NCBI GenBank assembly: GCA_009780755.1
Contig: WQZL01000034.1
Span: forward strand, 1 to 16,676
Origin: Promicromonosporaceae bacterium
GTDB lineage: Bacteria > Actinomycetota > Actinomycetes > Actinomycetales > Cellulomonadaceae
Direction: 5' to 3'
Length of the DNA stretch: 16,676 bases
Positions 1 through 7,615 of this stretch are shown one piece after another. The position numbers and the translations under genes are program-made. The number at the start of each line of letters is the position of its first letter. Position 1 is the first letter of the stretch. Under the pieces are notes generated by a model. It searched no databases. It saw nothing but the letters and a program-made list of their open reading frames with translations, and had not been told where the DNA came from.

Positions 1-453
1 ATAGTGGAGTTGCGGGAGGCCGCCACCACCGGACGTGTGCCAAAGTCGCTGCTCAAACGCTGGCAGGTCGCGCTAAACAACGAGGCATTCTGGCGGTTTC
101 AGCCCGTGGTCTCCCACGGCGATCTGGCGGCGGATCAGGTGCTTGTCTCCGGCGGGCGCATTCGGGCCATCACCGGTTGGTCGAATGCCCGCGTAGCCGA
201 CCCTGCCGACGATCTGGCCTGGCTGTTGGTGGCCGCGCCGCCACACACGATGGACACCATCACCGAGGCTTACGCCGCCCGGCGGACGGACCTAAAAGAC
301 CCGCCGCTGGTGGATCGGGCACTTCTGATCGGTGAGCTGGCCCTCGCCCGCTGGCTAATGCACGGCTACCGGCAGAATCTGCCCGAAGTGGTGGCCGATG
401 CCGTCGCCATGATGCACGATCTCGCCGAAGCCACCTGCGCCGAGGCTGCCTGA
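1..453 (+). CDS. Phosphotransferase family protein (APH/ChoK-like kinase fold), 5' truncated
   Basis: The frame is open from base 1 and ends at TGA 451-453, so the window holds only the C-terminal part, about 150 residues. It shows the APH-type catalytic loop, SHGDLAADQVLV (codons near 112-150), followed by ITGWSNARVADPADDLAWLL. In typical APH enzymes these blocks read HGDLxxxN and (I/V)DW, where Asp of HGD is catalytic and the later Asn and Asp hold Mg-ATP. Here the catalytic Asp is present, but the Asn position is Gln and the second metal Asp is Gly. The gene may therefore be a diverged or weak kinase; its substrate cannot be told. It converges on tdk, with only two bases between the stop codons and no room for a separate terminator. 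The GTG at 4 is probably not the real start, because the conserved N-lobe would lie upstream. Confidence 0.75.
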   Translation: MVELREAATTGRVPKSLLKRWQVALNNEAFWRFQPVVSHGDLAADQVLVSGGRIRAITGWSNARVADPADDLAWLLVAAPPHTMDTITEAYAARRTDLKDPPLVDRALLIGELALARWLMHGYRQNLPEVVADAVAMMHDLAEATCAEAA

Positions 454-455
454 CC

Positions 456-1073
456 CTAGAACAGCCTGGGGCCGAATTGGTGGGCGGTTTCCCGGCGCAT
501 GTGGTGGCGGCGGCAAAGCACCTCGTAGGCCACCTCCGCCTCTTTCTCGGTGTCCCCGATCACCACTTGGGCGCCTTCGACCACCATCTCGCCATTTATC
601 GTGCGGGCGTTGTGCGTCGCGCGGGCACCACACCAGCATAGGGCGGGCACCTGCAAAATCTCTGTGCGGTCGGCCAGCTCTAGTAGGCGGGCCGAGCCGG
701 GGAACAGACGAGTGCGGAAGTCGGCGGTAATGCCGAAGGCATACACGTCGATGTCGAATTCGTCTACGAGAATCGCCAGCTGCTCGATCTGCTCGGGTGC
801 GTAAAACTGCGCCTCGTCGCAGACTACGTAGTCGACGCGTCGCCCCTCGCGAAGCTCCTGGGCGAGTACGGCGATGAAATCGGTGTGCGACTCCACCTCG
901 CGTGCGTCCTTCTCCAGCCCGAGGCGCGATGAGATACGGGCCGCTCCGGCACGGTCATGCTGGGTGAAGACAAGCCCTCGTCGTCCCCTGGCGCTGTGGT
1001 TGTGGTTGGTTTGCAGCGCCAGGGTGGACTTACCAGAGTCCATAGTTCCGGTGAAGAACACGAGTTCGGCCAT
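456..1073 (-). CDS. tdk: Thymidine kinase (type II, TK1-like)
   Basis: This cytosolic salvage enzyme phosphorylates thymidine to dTMP with ATP. The 205-residue length is normal for the family. The P-loop is GTMDSGKST at residues 9-17. The CDEAQF block (85-90) supplies the Walker B Asp86 and the likely catalytic base Glu87. The thymidine-binding lasso and structural zinc site are represented by Cys146, Cys148, Cys187 and His190 (CWCGA ... LCRRH). The ATG at 1073-1071 is preceded by AAAGGA at a good distance, which supports this start. It is the last gene of a three-gene operon: the phosphodiesterase stop is 31 bases upstream on the same strand. Family assignment is firm. Confidence 0.97.
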   Translation of the reverse strand: MAELVFFTGTMDSGKSTLALQTNHNHSARGRRGLVFTQHDRAGAARISSRLGLEKDAREVESHTDFIAVLAQELREGRRVDYVVCDEAQFYAPEQIEQLAILVDEFDIDVYAFGITADFRTRLFPGSARLLELADRTEILQVPALCWCGARATHNARTINGEMVVEGAQVVIGDTEKEAEVAYEVLCRRHHMRRETAHQFGPRLF

Positions 1074-1104
1074 TACAAAATCCTTTCAGATGGCTTAGCC
1101 AGGC

Positions 1105-2346
1105 TCAACCACCGGAGACTAGTTCGGCTGTTAGGGGGACGGTCATTTCCAGCGGGGTCAAGGAGCCGTGAGCGCCGGGAATTTCCAACGACGGCTTGGT
1201 TTGGGTTCGAGAATCGACGATGGTTAAGCGACCAAGCGGAGCCACCACCACATCGCCGAGCCAATCGAGGACGTGTGGTGCCGGGTCAACCGTGGGGGGG
1301 CCAAACCACCCGGCGGCCAGCGCCTCATCGCGCGTGCCCACCACGGCCCGCCCCTCCAGGGTCTCTCGCCAACGCCGTGCCACCTCTGCGGTGCAGCCTG
1401 GTTCGCGGTTCGCGTAGACGTGCACCGCCCGCGGCTCCCCGGCGATCAGCGAGACCCCTTCGCGCAGCGCCGGAGATGTGGCCACGTCTAGCCGGTCGGC
1501 AAGGTCCACCTGCATCTGGCCGTGATCGGCGGTGACCAGCAGCAGAGTTCCGGGTGGTACACAACGCAGCAACCGCGACAGTTCCCGGTCGAAGGTCTCC
1601 AGTTCGCGACCCCAGTTAGCAGATTGCCAGCCGTACTTGTGGCCCACCTTGTCGAGTTCACCCCAGTACAGGTAGGCCAGACCGGGGCGGCGCATGGCCC
1701 GAGCCACGGCATCGACTCGGGCACCGACATCGTCTACACCCATAAAGTTCCCGCCGCGCAGCGCGGCCAGTGTCATCCCGGAACCGGCGAACTTCGTCAG
1801 ACCAATGGAGGTGACCTGCCGGTCGGCAGTGACCAGGCGCTCGAAGATGGTGGGTTCGCGCTGCAACTCCTCCCCCGAGATGGCCAGCGTGGGCGCGCCC
1901 TGTTGCGCCTTCGGGTTGGTGGCCTGCCTTGGGTCGGCCTGTTCGGTCCACGACACCAGATTCGCCAGGCTCCCGGTGGCGGGGTTGCGGGCCGTATAAC
2001 CGACCAACCCTGTGCGATGCGGCGCGGTGCCGGTGCCAAGAGCACCTAGCGCGGCAGCCGTGGTCGAGGGGAAGCAGGTGGTGAGCTGCCTGGTCTGCGG
2101 CAGCAGGCGACGCAGGGTGGGGGCGTGCCCAACCCGTTCGGCCAGATTTAGGTAGCCCAAGCCATCGCATAGGACGACGACGACTCGTTCGGCGGGCGGC
2201 AGGCCAAACGCCTGCGCGCACTGGGTCGAATTCAGTCCGGTGGCCGTGACCAGATCGACCCCGAGTACCCCGGCTGCTGCGGGCAGCACGGCGGCCAGCG
2301 ATTCGACTCCGTATGTGGGGGCGATCAGGCCGTCGGGCATCAGCAT
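1105..2346 (-). CDS. Alkaline phosphatase superfamily phosphodiesterase/nucleotide pyrophosphatase
   Basis: This 413-residue protein is a two-metal phosphodiesterase or pyrophosphatase of the type I phosphodiesterase/NPP branch. The metal ligands and nucleophile of the superfamily are visible in order: Asp61 (LCDGLGYLNL), nucleophile Thr95 in FPSTT (92-96), Asp232 and His236 (GELDKVGHKYGW), Asp274-His275 (VTADHGQM) and His393 (GAHGSL). The substrate is unknown. There is no signal peptide or transmembrane segment, so it is probably cytosolic. The chosen ATG (2346-2344) overlaps the TGA of the upstream DUF5998 gene as TGATG, with no clear Shine-Dalgarno sequence, which suggests translational coupling. 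A second ATG two codons in (2340) is an alternative. It lies between the DUF5998 gene and tdk in one operon. Confidence 0.92.
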   Translation of the reverse strand: MLMPDGLIAPTYGVESLAAVLPAAAGVLGVDLVTATGLNSTQCAQAFGLPPAERVVVVLCDGLGYLNLAERVGHAPTLRRLLPQTRQLTTCFPSTTAAALGALGTGTAPHRTGLVGYTARNPATGSLANLVSWTEQADPRQATNPKAQQGAPTLAISGEELQREPTIFERLVTADRQVTSIGLTKFAGSGMTLAALRGGNFMGVDDVGARVDAVARAMRRPGLAYLYWGELDKVGHKYGWQSANWGRELETFDRELSRLLRCVPPGTLLLVTADHGQMQVDLADRLDVATSPALREGVSLIAGEPRAVHVYANREPGCTAEVARRWRETLEGRAVVGTRDEALAAGWFGPPTVDPAPHVLDWLGDVVVAPLGRLTIVDSRTQTKPSLEIPGAHGSLTPLEMTVPLTAELVSGG

Positions 2347-2942
2347 CAGGAGCGGTGAGCGATGGCGGCCGAAAGCGCGCGGGCGAAGGACATCGCGCGG
2401 CGCACCGCCTCGGAGCCTTCGGCGGCGCTGGAGACCCGAATCAGCACATCGTCGGGCAGTGTCGAGCCGATGTAACCGTGATCGCCCTCACAATCTGGGT
2501 CGCCGCAACCAGCGGGTTCTAGTTCGATGCGCGAGGCGGCGCCCCAGCCGATGGCGATGTTTAGTTCGGTGGTGTGTTCACCCCCGGTGCCTCCCACGTA
2601 GGTGGCCGGTTCCGCCACGAGGTGCGTCAGCGCCACCGAACGCACCTCGCGCAGCGGCACGGCCTCGGTGGTGGCGGCGGCCGAGGCCGGGAAGGACTCA
2701 TCGCCCTCGTGGTCATCGACGTGCGCGGTAACCAGTCGGGATTCGGTGAGCACCATCACCGTCAGGTGGCGGCGGATCACCGCATCGAAGGTGGTTTCCG
2801 TCTGCACCAGGTGGGCGAGTACCGACTCCCCAGCGACGGCAACGTCTAGCACATCGGCCACGAGCTGCGGGTAATAACCCGAACGCATGATCTCGTCGTG
2901 CAGTTCGGCGGGCAACAGCGTTGCCGGGTTCTTTGCTGACAT
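2346..2942 (-). CDS. DUF5998 family protein (actinobacterial, function unknown)
   Basis: This 198-residue protein, counted from the ATG at 2942-2940, matches the actinobacterial DUF5998 family as I remember it. It opens with LPAELHDEIMRSGYYP, then has a beta-rich body with TTFDAVIRRHLTVMVLTESR and AHVDDHE, and a short Cys/His block with Cys146, Cys151 and His155 (CGDPDCEGDHG) that may bind a metal. No function is established. The frame stays open upstream to ATGs at 2960 and 3011, but the family N-terminus fits the MSAKNP start. In front of it are GGGGGAC and a -10-like GACAAT six bases before the ATG. It is the first gene of the operon with the phosphodiesterase and tdk, and is divergent from the EamA gene across about 107 bases. 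Confidence 0.85.
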   Translation of the reverse strand: MSAKNPATLLPAELHDEIMRSGYYPQLVADVLDVAVAGESVLAHLVQTETTFDAVIRRHLTVMVLTESRLVTAHVDDHEGDESFPASAAATTEAVPLREVRSVALTHLVAEPATYVGGTGGEHTTELNIAIGWGAASRIELEPAGCGDPDCEGDHGYIGSTLPDDVLIRVSSAAEGSEAVRRAMSFARALSAAIAHRS

Positions 2943-3037
2943 CCGCCCATTGTCCCCCATCGGCCAACTTGGATCGGGCTTTTGGCCCATTTTGTGCCTG
3001 GCCCAGTCCACGTCTGGTGCGATGCTGGCTTCGGGGA

Positions 3038-3043
3038 TAGCCT
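3038..3043 (+). promoter_or_regulatory. Candidate -10 element for the EamA gene (leaderless start)
   Basis: TAGCCT fits the actinobacterial TANNNT -10 pattern and ends six bases before the GTG start at 3050. No Shine-Dalgarno sequence is visible, so transcription probably begins at or next to the start codon. No convincing -35 hexamer was seen. Confidence 0.35.
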
Positions 3044-3049
3044 ACGGCG

Positions 3050-3949
3050 GTGACAATACGCGCCGCCTCCTACTTTGCTGCCCTCGGCATCATGTGGGGT
3101 ATCCCGTACCTGTTCACCAGCATCGCGGTAGAAGAGCTTTCGCCGTTCGTGATCGTCATGGGCCGCTGCGTCATCGGCACGTTGGCGTTGCTACCGTTCG
3201 CGATCCGCTCCGGCGATCTTAGGGCGGCCCTGAAACGCTGGCCGTACATCCTGGCGTATGCCGCCATCGAGATGGTGATCGCCTGGCTGCTGCTCGTCAA
3301 CGCCCAGCAATACCTTCCCTCATCGCTGGCGGGGCTGCTGGTAGCCGCGCTGCCAATCTTTGCCACCGTGCTGGCCCTGCTGCTGCGCATCGAGCGGCGG
3401 ATCACTCTGCGGCGAATCATCGGACTCCTGCTGGGGTTGACCGGCGTGGGCATCCTTTCGGTTGTGGGCGCGGGGGGATACAACGGCTTCGGCGTCAGGC
3501 CGGTCTTGCAGGTGCTGATGACGGCCATGTGTTACGCCGTCGGGCCGATGATTATCGCCAAGAAGCTACAAGGAATCTCCCCGCTGGCCGTAAACGCGGT
3601 CTCGCTGACCTTTGCCTCGATCATGCACGCGCCGCTGGGTCTGACCAACCTGCCCGCCAGGATGCCCTCGGGGGGTGCCATCGGTTCGGTACTGGTGCTT
3701 GGGCTAGTGCCGACGGCGATTGCCTTCGTGGTGTTCTTCAAGCTAATCGCCGAGGTGGGACCGGCCCCATCGACGGTGATTACCTACATCAACCCCGGCG
3801 TGGCGCTGCTGGCGGGCATCATCTTCCTGGGCGAGCAGATGACCAGGGCCATCTGGATCGGTTTCCCGATGGTGCTACTCGGCGCCTTCCTGGCGACTTG
3901 GCGCATCCACTCCGCGAGGGACAGCGAAATCGAGCCGCTGCCCGGCTAA
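3050..3949 (+). CDS. EamA family transporter (drug/metabolite transporter superfamily)
   Basis: This 299-residue inner-membrane protein has about ten hydrophobic helices arranged as two EamA repeats, roughly residues 5-135 and 150-285. The first helix has AALGIMWGIPYLFTSIA; the end of repeat 2 has the family pattern PSTVITYINPGVALLAG followed by FLGEQMT. EamA proteins export metabolites or drugs; the substrate cannot be predicted here. The start is GTG at 3050, with no Shine-Dalgarno sequence. The open frame has no earlier start that would add a sensible helix. It is divergent from the DUF5998 operon and is followed 11 bases later by the parC-like gene on the same strand, although that gene has its own -10-like motif overlapping this TAA. 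Confidence 0.93.
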   Translation: MTIRAASYFAALGIMWGIPYLFTSIAVEELSPFVIVMGRCVIGTLALLPFAIRSGDLRAALKRWPYILAYAAIEMVIAWLLLVNAQQYLPSSLAGLLVAALPIFATVLALLLRIERRITLRRIIGLLLGLTGVGILSVVGAGGYNGFGVRPVLQVLMTAMCYAVGPMIIAKKLQGISPLAVNAVSLTFASIMHAPLGLTNLPARMPSGGAIGSVLVLGLVPTAIAFVVFFKLIAEVGPAPSTVITYINPGVALLAGIIFLGEQMTRAIWIGFPMVLLGAFLATWRIHSARDSEIEPLPG

Positions 3950-3952
3950 AGT
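3947..3952 (+). promoter_or_regulatory. Candidate -10 element for the parC-like gene
   Basis: TAAAGT overlaps the EamA stop codon (TAA) and ends eight bases before the ATG at 3961. It fits TANNNT, and no Shine-Dalgarno sequence lies in the gap, so a leaderless or near-leaderless transcript is plausible. This is inferred from position and pattern only. Confidence 0.35.
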
Positions 3953-3960
3953 TTCGGCAC

Positions 3961-6528
3961 ATGGCCCGCACCGAACCCCTCGACCTCACTGCTGAGAAGA
4001 TCGTCGATATTGACGTCGCCCAGGAGATGGAGACATCGTTCCTGGAGTACGCGTATTCGGTGATTTACGCCCGGGCGCTGCCCGATGCCCGTGACGGCCT
4101 AAAGCCGGTGCAGCGGCGCATCCTGTACGCGATGAGCGACATGGGCCTGCGCCCGGAGCGGCCCTTCGTGAAGTCGTCCCGCGTGGTCGGCGAGGTGATG
4201 GGTAAGTTCCACCCGCACGGCGACATGGCGATCTACGACGCGCTGGTGCGCCTGGCGCAAGACTTCTCCCTCCGGCTGCCGCTGGTAGATGGGCACGGCA
4301 ACTTCGGCTCCCTAGATGACGGCCCGGCGGCCTCCCGGTACACCGAGGCGCGGCTGGCCTCATCCTCGATGGCGATGACGGCCGGACTGGACGAGGATGT
4401 AGTCGACTTCGTGCCAAACTACGACAACAAGCTGAAACAGCCCGAGGTGCTGCCCGCCGCGATCCCGAACCTGCTGGTAAACGGGGCGGCAGGCATCGCG
4501 GTGGGCATGGCCACGAAGATGCCGCCGCATAATCTGATCGAGGTGGTTGCCGCCGCTCAGCATCTTTTGGCGAACCCCGACGCGACGCTAGAAGATGTGA
4601 TGCGGTTCGTGCCCGGCCCCGATCTGCCCACGGGCGGCAAGATCGTCGGCCTAGAGGGCATTCGTGACGCGTATGCCACCGGCACCGGCACGTTCCGCAC
4701 CCGCGCGACGGCCCGCATCGAGAATGTGACGGCTCGTCGCATGGGCATCGTTGTCACCGAGCTGCCGTACCTGGTGGGACCGGAGAAGGTGCTGGAAAAG
4801 GTCTCCGACGGTGTGAAGTCGAAGAAGATTCAGGGCGTCTCCTCTATCACCGACCTGACCGACCGGACGAATGGTCTAAAGATCGTCATCGAGATCAAGC
4901 CTGGGTTTGACCCGGATGCCGTGTTGGAGCAGCTGTATCGCACCACGCCGCTGGAGGAAACCTTTGGCATCAACAATGTCACCCTGGTCGATGGGCAGCC
5001 GCGCACGCTGGGGCTACTCGACCTGCTGCGGGTGTGGGTAGATCACCGCCTGACGGTGGTGCGTCGCCGCTGCGAATACCGCCTGGCGCGTCGCCAGGAG
5101 CGGTTGCATCTGGTCGAGGGTCTGCTGTTGGCCATAGCCGACATCGACGAGGTGATCCAGGTAATTCGCTCCTCGGAGGATGCCGGGACCGCGCGCGAGC
5201 GGTTGATGTCCGTGTTTGAGCTGACGGAGCCGCAGGCCAACTACATTCTCGACCTGCAACTGCGGCGTCTGACCAAGTTCTCCCGCATCGAGCTGGAAAA
5301 GGAACAGGGCGAACTACAGGCGGAAATCGCCTCGCTGTCCGCGATCCTGGCCTCCAACTCGACCCTGCGCTCGGTGGTATCCGATGAGATGGCCGAGGTG
5401 GCCACGATCTATGGCACGCCCCGGCGCACGGTGCTGCTGGATGCGGCCGGGGCTGGCGTTGGGGCAAGCGGTGGTTTGGTTTCGGCGGGATCAACCGGCG
5501 CCACGGTGGGGCGCGGAAAGAAGGCAACTGTGTCGTTGGAAATCGCTGACGCCCCCACGAAGGTGATCCTGGCCGCTACCGGCCTGTTGGCCCGTACCTC
5601 GGAGCCGGTGATCGAGGTGATGGATTCCTATGGCGAGGTGACGCTGGAAGCGGCGACGGTCGATGCTGCCGACGGGCCGGGCGGTGCCGGTATTGACCGC
5701 GCGGGTCGCCGCCAGGCGCATGACGCGCTGCTGGGCTATGTTGCCACTACCACACGTTCGGAGATTGGCCTGGTCACGACGCTGGGCCGCGTGCTGCGGC
5801 TCCCGGTATTGGACCTGCCCGCGATCCCCCCCACGGACGGCGCCCCGTCGTTGGCCGGTGGCGTGCCCGTCACCGAGCTGGTGGCCTTGGAGAACGGGGA
5901 GGAGGCGCTGACAGTGATCTCGTTGGCCGATGACACCCCGACGCTGGCGTTGGGCACCGCCCAAGGCGTAGTTAAGCGCGTGGCCCAGGGCGATGTGCCG
6001 AACAACAAGGATGAGTGGGAGGTCATCGCGCTCAAGGAGGGCGACACCGTGGTGGGCGCCGCCGAATGCAAGGAGGACGACGAGCTGGTGTTTGTCTCCT
6101 CGGATGCCTCGCTGCTGCACTTCTCTGCTGCGCAGGTGCGACCGCAGGGCCGGGCGGCAGGCGGCATGGCGGGTATCAAGCTGGGCGCGGGCTGCCAGGT
6201 GCTTTTCTTCGGCGTGGCTCGGGCCTCGGTGCGACCGGAGCTGGCCGTGGTCACGGTGGCCGGTTCGGCCTCGATGTTGCCGGGAGTGGGCGGCGGCTCG
6301 GTGAAGGTGACGCCCTACGAGTTGTATCCGGGCAAGGGCCGGGCAACGGGCGGCGTCCGCTCCCAGCGTTTCTTAAAGGGCGAGGATCGTCTCATCTTGG
6401 CCTGGGTGGGTGAAGGCCCACCTCGCGGCGTCGGCTCCGGCGGTCAGCCCATCGACCTGCCCGCCTCCGACCATCGCCGCGACGGCTCCGGCACTCCCCT
6501 ATCCGGCCCATTGACTGCCATCGGCTAG
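3961..6528 (+). CDS. parC: DNA topoisomerase IV / gyrase-like subunit A
   Basis: This 855-residue subunit carries out DNA breakage and rejoining in a type IIA topoisomerase. Visible parts are the winged-helix catalytic domain with HPHGDMAIYD (84-93) and catalytic Tyr127 in ASRYTEARL, the tower and coiled-coil region (LVEGLLLAIADIDEVI, then LQLRRLTKFSRIELEKE), and a C-terminal beta-pinwheel from about residue 540. No canonical GyrA box (QRRGGKG) is present; the nearest is RPQGRAAGG in a late blade. This favours the ParC-like actinobacterial paralogue over true GyrA. The residue matching E. coli GyrA Ser83 is Met89 (codon 4225-4227), while the Asp87 equivalent is Asp93. The start is ATG 3961: conserved family sequence begins within a few residues of it, and the open frame upstream merely overlaps the EamA gene. 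The partner subunit parE is not in the window. Confidence 0.93.
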   Translation: MARTEPLDLTAEKIVDIDVAQEMETSFLEYAYSVIYARALPDARDGLKPVQRRILYAMSDMGLRPERPFVKSSRVVGEVMGKFHPHGDMAIYDALVRLAQDFSLRLPLVDGHGNFGSLDDGPAASRYTEARLASSSMAMTAGLDEDVVDFVPNYDNKLKQPEVLPAAIPNLLVNGAAGIAVGMATKMPPHNLIEVVAAAQHLLANPDATLEDVMRFVPGPDLPTGGKIVGLEGIRDAYATGTGTFRTRATARIENVTARRMGIVVTELPYLVGPEKVLEKVSDGVKSKKIQGVSSITDLTDRTNGLKIVIEIKPGFDPDAVLEQLYRTTPLEETFGINNVTLVDGQPRTLGLLDLLRVWVDHRLTVVRRRCEYRLARRQERLHLVEGLLLAIADIDEVIQVIRSSEDAGTARERLMSVFELTEPQANYILDLQLRRLTKFSRIELEKEQGELQAEIASLSAILASNSTLRSVVSDEMAEVATIYGTPRRTVLLDAAGAGVGASGGLVSAGSTGATVGRGKKATVSLEIADAPTKVILAATGLLARTSEPVIEVMDSYGEVTLEAATVDAADGPGGAGIDRAGRRQAHDALLGYVATTTRSEIGLVTTLGRVLRLPVLDLPAIPPTDGAPSLAGGVPVTELVALENGEEALTVISLADDTPTLALGTAQGVVKRVAQGDVPNNKDEWEVIALKEGDTVVGAAECKEDDELVFVSSDASLLHFSAAQVRPQGRAAGGMAGIKLGAGCQVLFFGVARASVRPELAVVTVAGSASMLPGVGGGSVKVTPYELYPGKGRATGGVRSQRFLKGEDRLILAWVGEGPPRGVGSGGQPIDLPASDHRRDGSGTPLSGPLTAIG

Positions 6529-6538
6529 CACGGGCGCT

Positions 6539-7468
6539 ATGGGCATTCCCGAGGTCGGCTTTGTGTACATCGCTTCAAACGAGGCTATACCAGGACTCGT
6601 CAAGATCGGCTTTACGAGTCGACATCCAGAAGACCGTGCTGCGGAGCTGTCAGGCACTTCAGTGCCGACGCCATTCCGCTTAGAGCGCTACTCCCGAGTC
6701 ATGCGCCCCAGGCAAGTTGAGAACCATGTGCATGACCACCTCACTGCCAAGCGCGTAAATCCGAAACGGGAGTTTTTCACCACTGATGTGGACTTGGCGT
6801 GGATGACTATCGCCAAAGCCGACCGGCAGGTGAATGGCCTTGCCGTTTGGGCACATCCGCGCGTTGAAAGAACCCAGATCAATCAAGGGGATCGATTTAT
6901 ACTGCCAGCCACTCGACACCAGTTTATTATTCCCATCGGGCATCAGAGTCTTATCGAAACCCACAGGGGCCGCCTCGACCCGCTTGATATCTACCAAACA
7001 CACAGTGATTTGAATCAGATTGAGCTATACGGCGTCCGGGAAGACCAAACTCAATTTGGCTTATCTGAAAACGGGAAGCTTCTCGACGATCCGATTCCCT
7101 ACCTGAGCCGTGACCGCCTTCATCCGAATGGTAGCATTATCGGCCTAGAACGATTGGCGCCAGGAGAGCGACTTCTTTGGTGCGAACCAAACGGAGCAGC
7201 AGTCGCAATCTTCGAAACAACGGACTGGTGCCAACTCGTGTGCCGCACATGGAGTCCACAGTTTTATGAAAATGCCATACCGCTTCTCTGGAACTTTCCG
7301 ATGACAGATCCATTGCCTACAACAAGACAACGCATCAACGCCATCATCACCGCTCTACCAGGCCAACGCACTTATGCCTTGCATCAACACCGCTCTCCCG
7401 AGGCGACACATATCCCTCCTTTGCCTGATGCCTGGCTTCCTCAACTTGCTTCGCGCCGTAGAACTTAG
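6539..7468 (+). CDS. GIY-YIG nuclease-fold protein (T5orf172/MUG113 type) with an unrecognised C-terminal region
   Basis: This 309-residue protein has an N-terminal T5orf172-type GIY-YIG domain at about residues 6-82. FVY (8-10) and KIG (22-24) replace the GIY and YIG motifs, basic residues follow at Arg28 and Arg33, the acidic metal ligand is Glu61 (QVENHVHDHL), and the domain closes with RVNPKREFF (72-80). The family cuts or nicks DNA and is common in phages and accessory regions. Residues 85-309 match nothing I recognise; they are hydrophilic, beta-rich by eye, and contain WCEPNG and WCQLVC. The ATG lies ten bases after the parC stop without a Shine-Dalgarno sequence. Base composition is clearly more A/T than parC, which fits acquisition. 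The gene converges on the ImmA gene. Confidence 0.8.
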   Translation: MGIPEVGFVYIASNEAIPGLVKIGFTSRHPEDRAAELSGTSVPTPFRLERYSRVMRPRQVENHVHDHLTAKRVNPKREFFTTDVDLAWMTIAKADRQVNGLAVWAHPRVERTQINQGDRFILPATRHQFIIPIGHQSLIETHRGRLDPLDIYQTHSDLNQIELYGVREDQTQFGLSENGKLLDDPIPYLSRDRLHPNGSIIGLERLAPGERLLWCEPNGAAVAIFETTDWCQLVCRTWSPQFYENAIPLLWNFPMTDPLPTTRQRINAIITALPGQRTYALHQHRSPEATHIPPLPDAWLPQLASRRRT

Positions 7469-7479
7469 ACTCTTAGACT
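7464..7479 (+). repeat. Tandem 8-bp duplication across the GIY-YIG gene stop codon
   Basis: CTTAGACT is repeated twice without a gap, and the first copy contains the TAG stop. The 147-base convergent gap that follows (7469-7615) holds only weak stem-loops, such as ACAGAA/TTCTGT near 7488-7505 and a T-run near 7530. I see no convincing intrinsic terminator for either gene. Confidence 0.5.
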
Positions 7480-7615
7480 CTGCGCACACAGAACAGTGAT
7501 TCTGTCGAAAGTCGATTCACTACGATCTTCTTTTTTCGCTTGCGATCTCCTGACTGCAAGCCATTTTGGCATTCCGACACTAAACTCCTAAATCTCTGCC
7601 TACATAAATGGTGGC

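Noticed and set aside
957..1535. Long plus-strand reading frame opposite tdk and the phosphodiesterase gene
   Set aside because: It is antisense to two clear genes, is Arg/Pro-rich as expected of a high-GC shadow, and has no family features.
3529..3960. N-terminal extension of the parC-like reading frame by 144 codons
   Set aside because: This part overlaps the EamA gene in another frame, reads as low-quality Arg/Gly-rich sequence, and the conserved family N-terminus begins at ATG 3961.
7469..7615. Search for a terminator or attachment site in the convergent gap
   Set aside because: Only weak stems and an 8-bp tandem duplication are present; no repeat shared with the other edge of the accessory block was found by eye.
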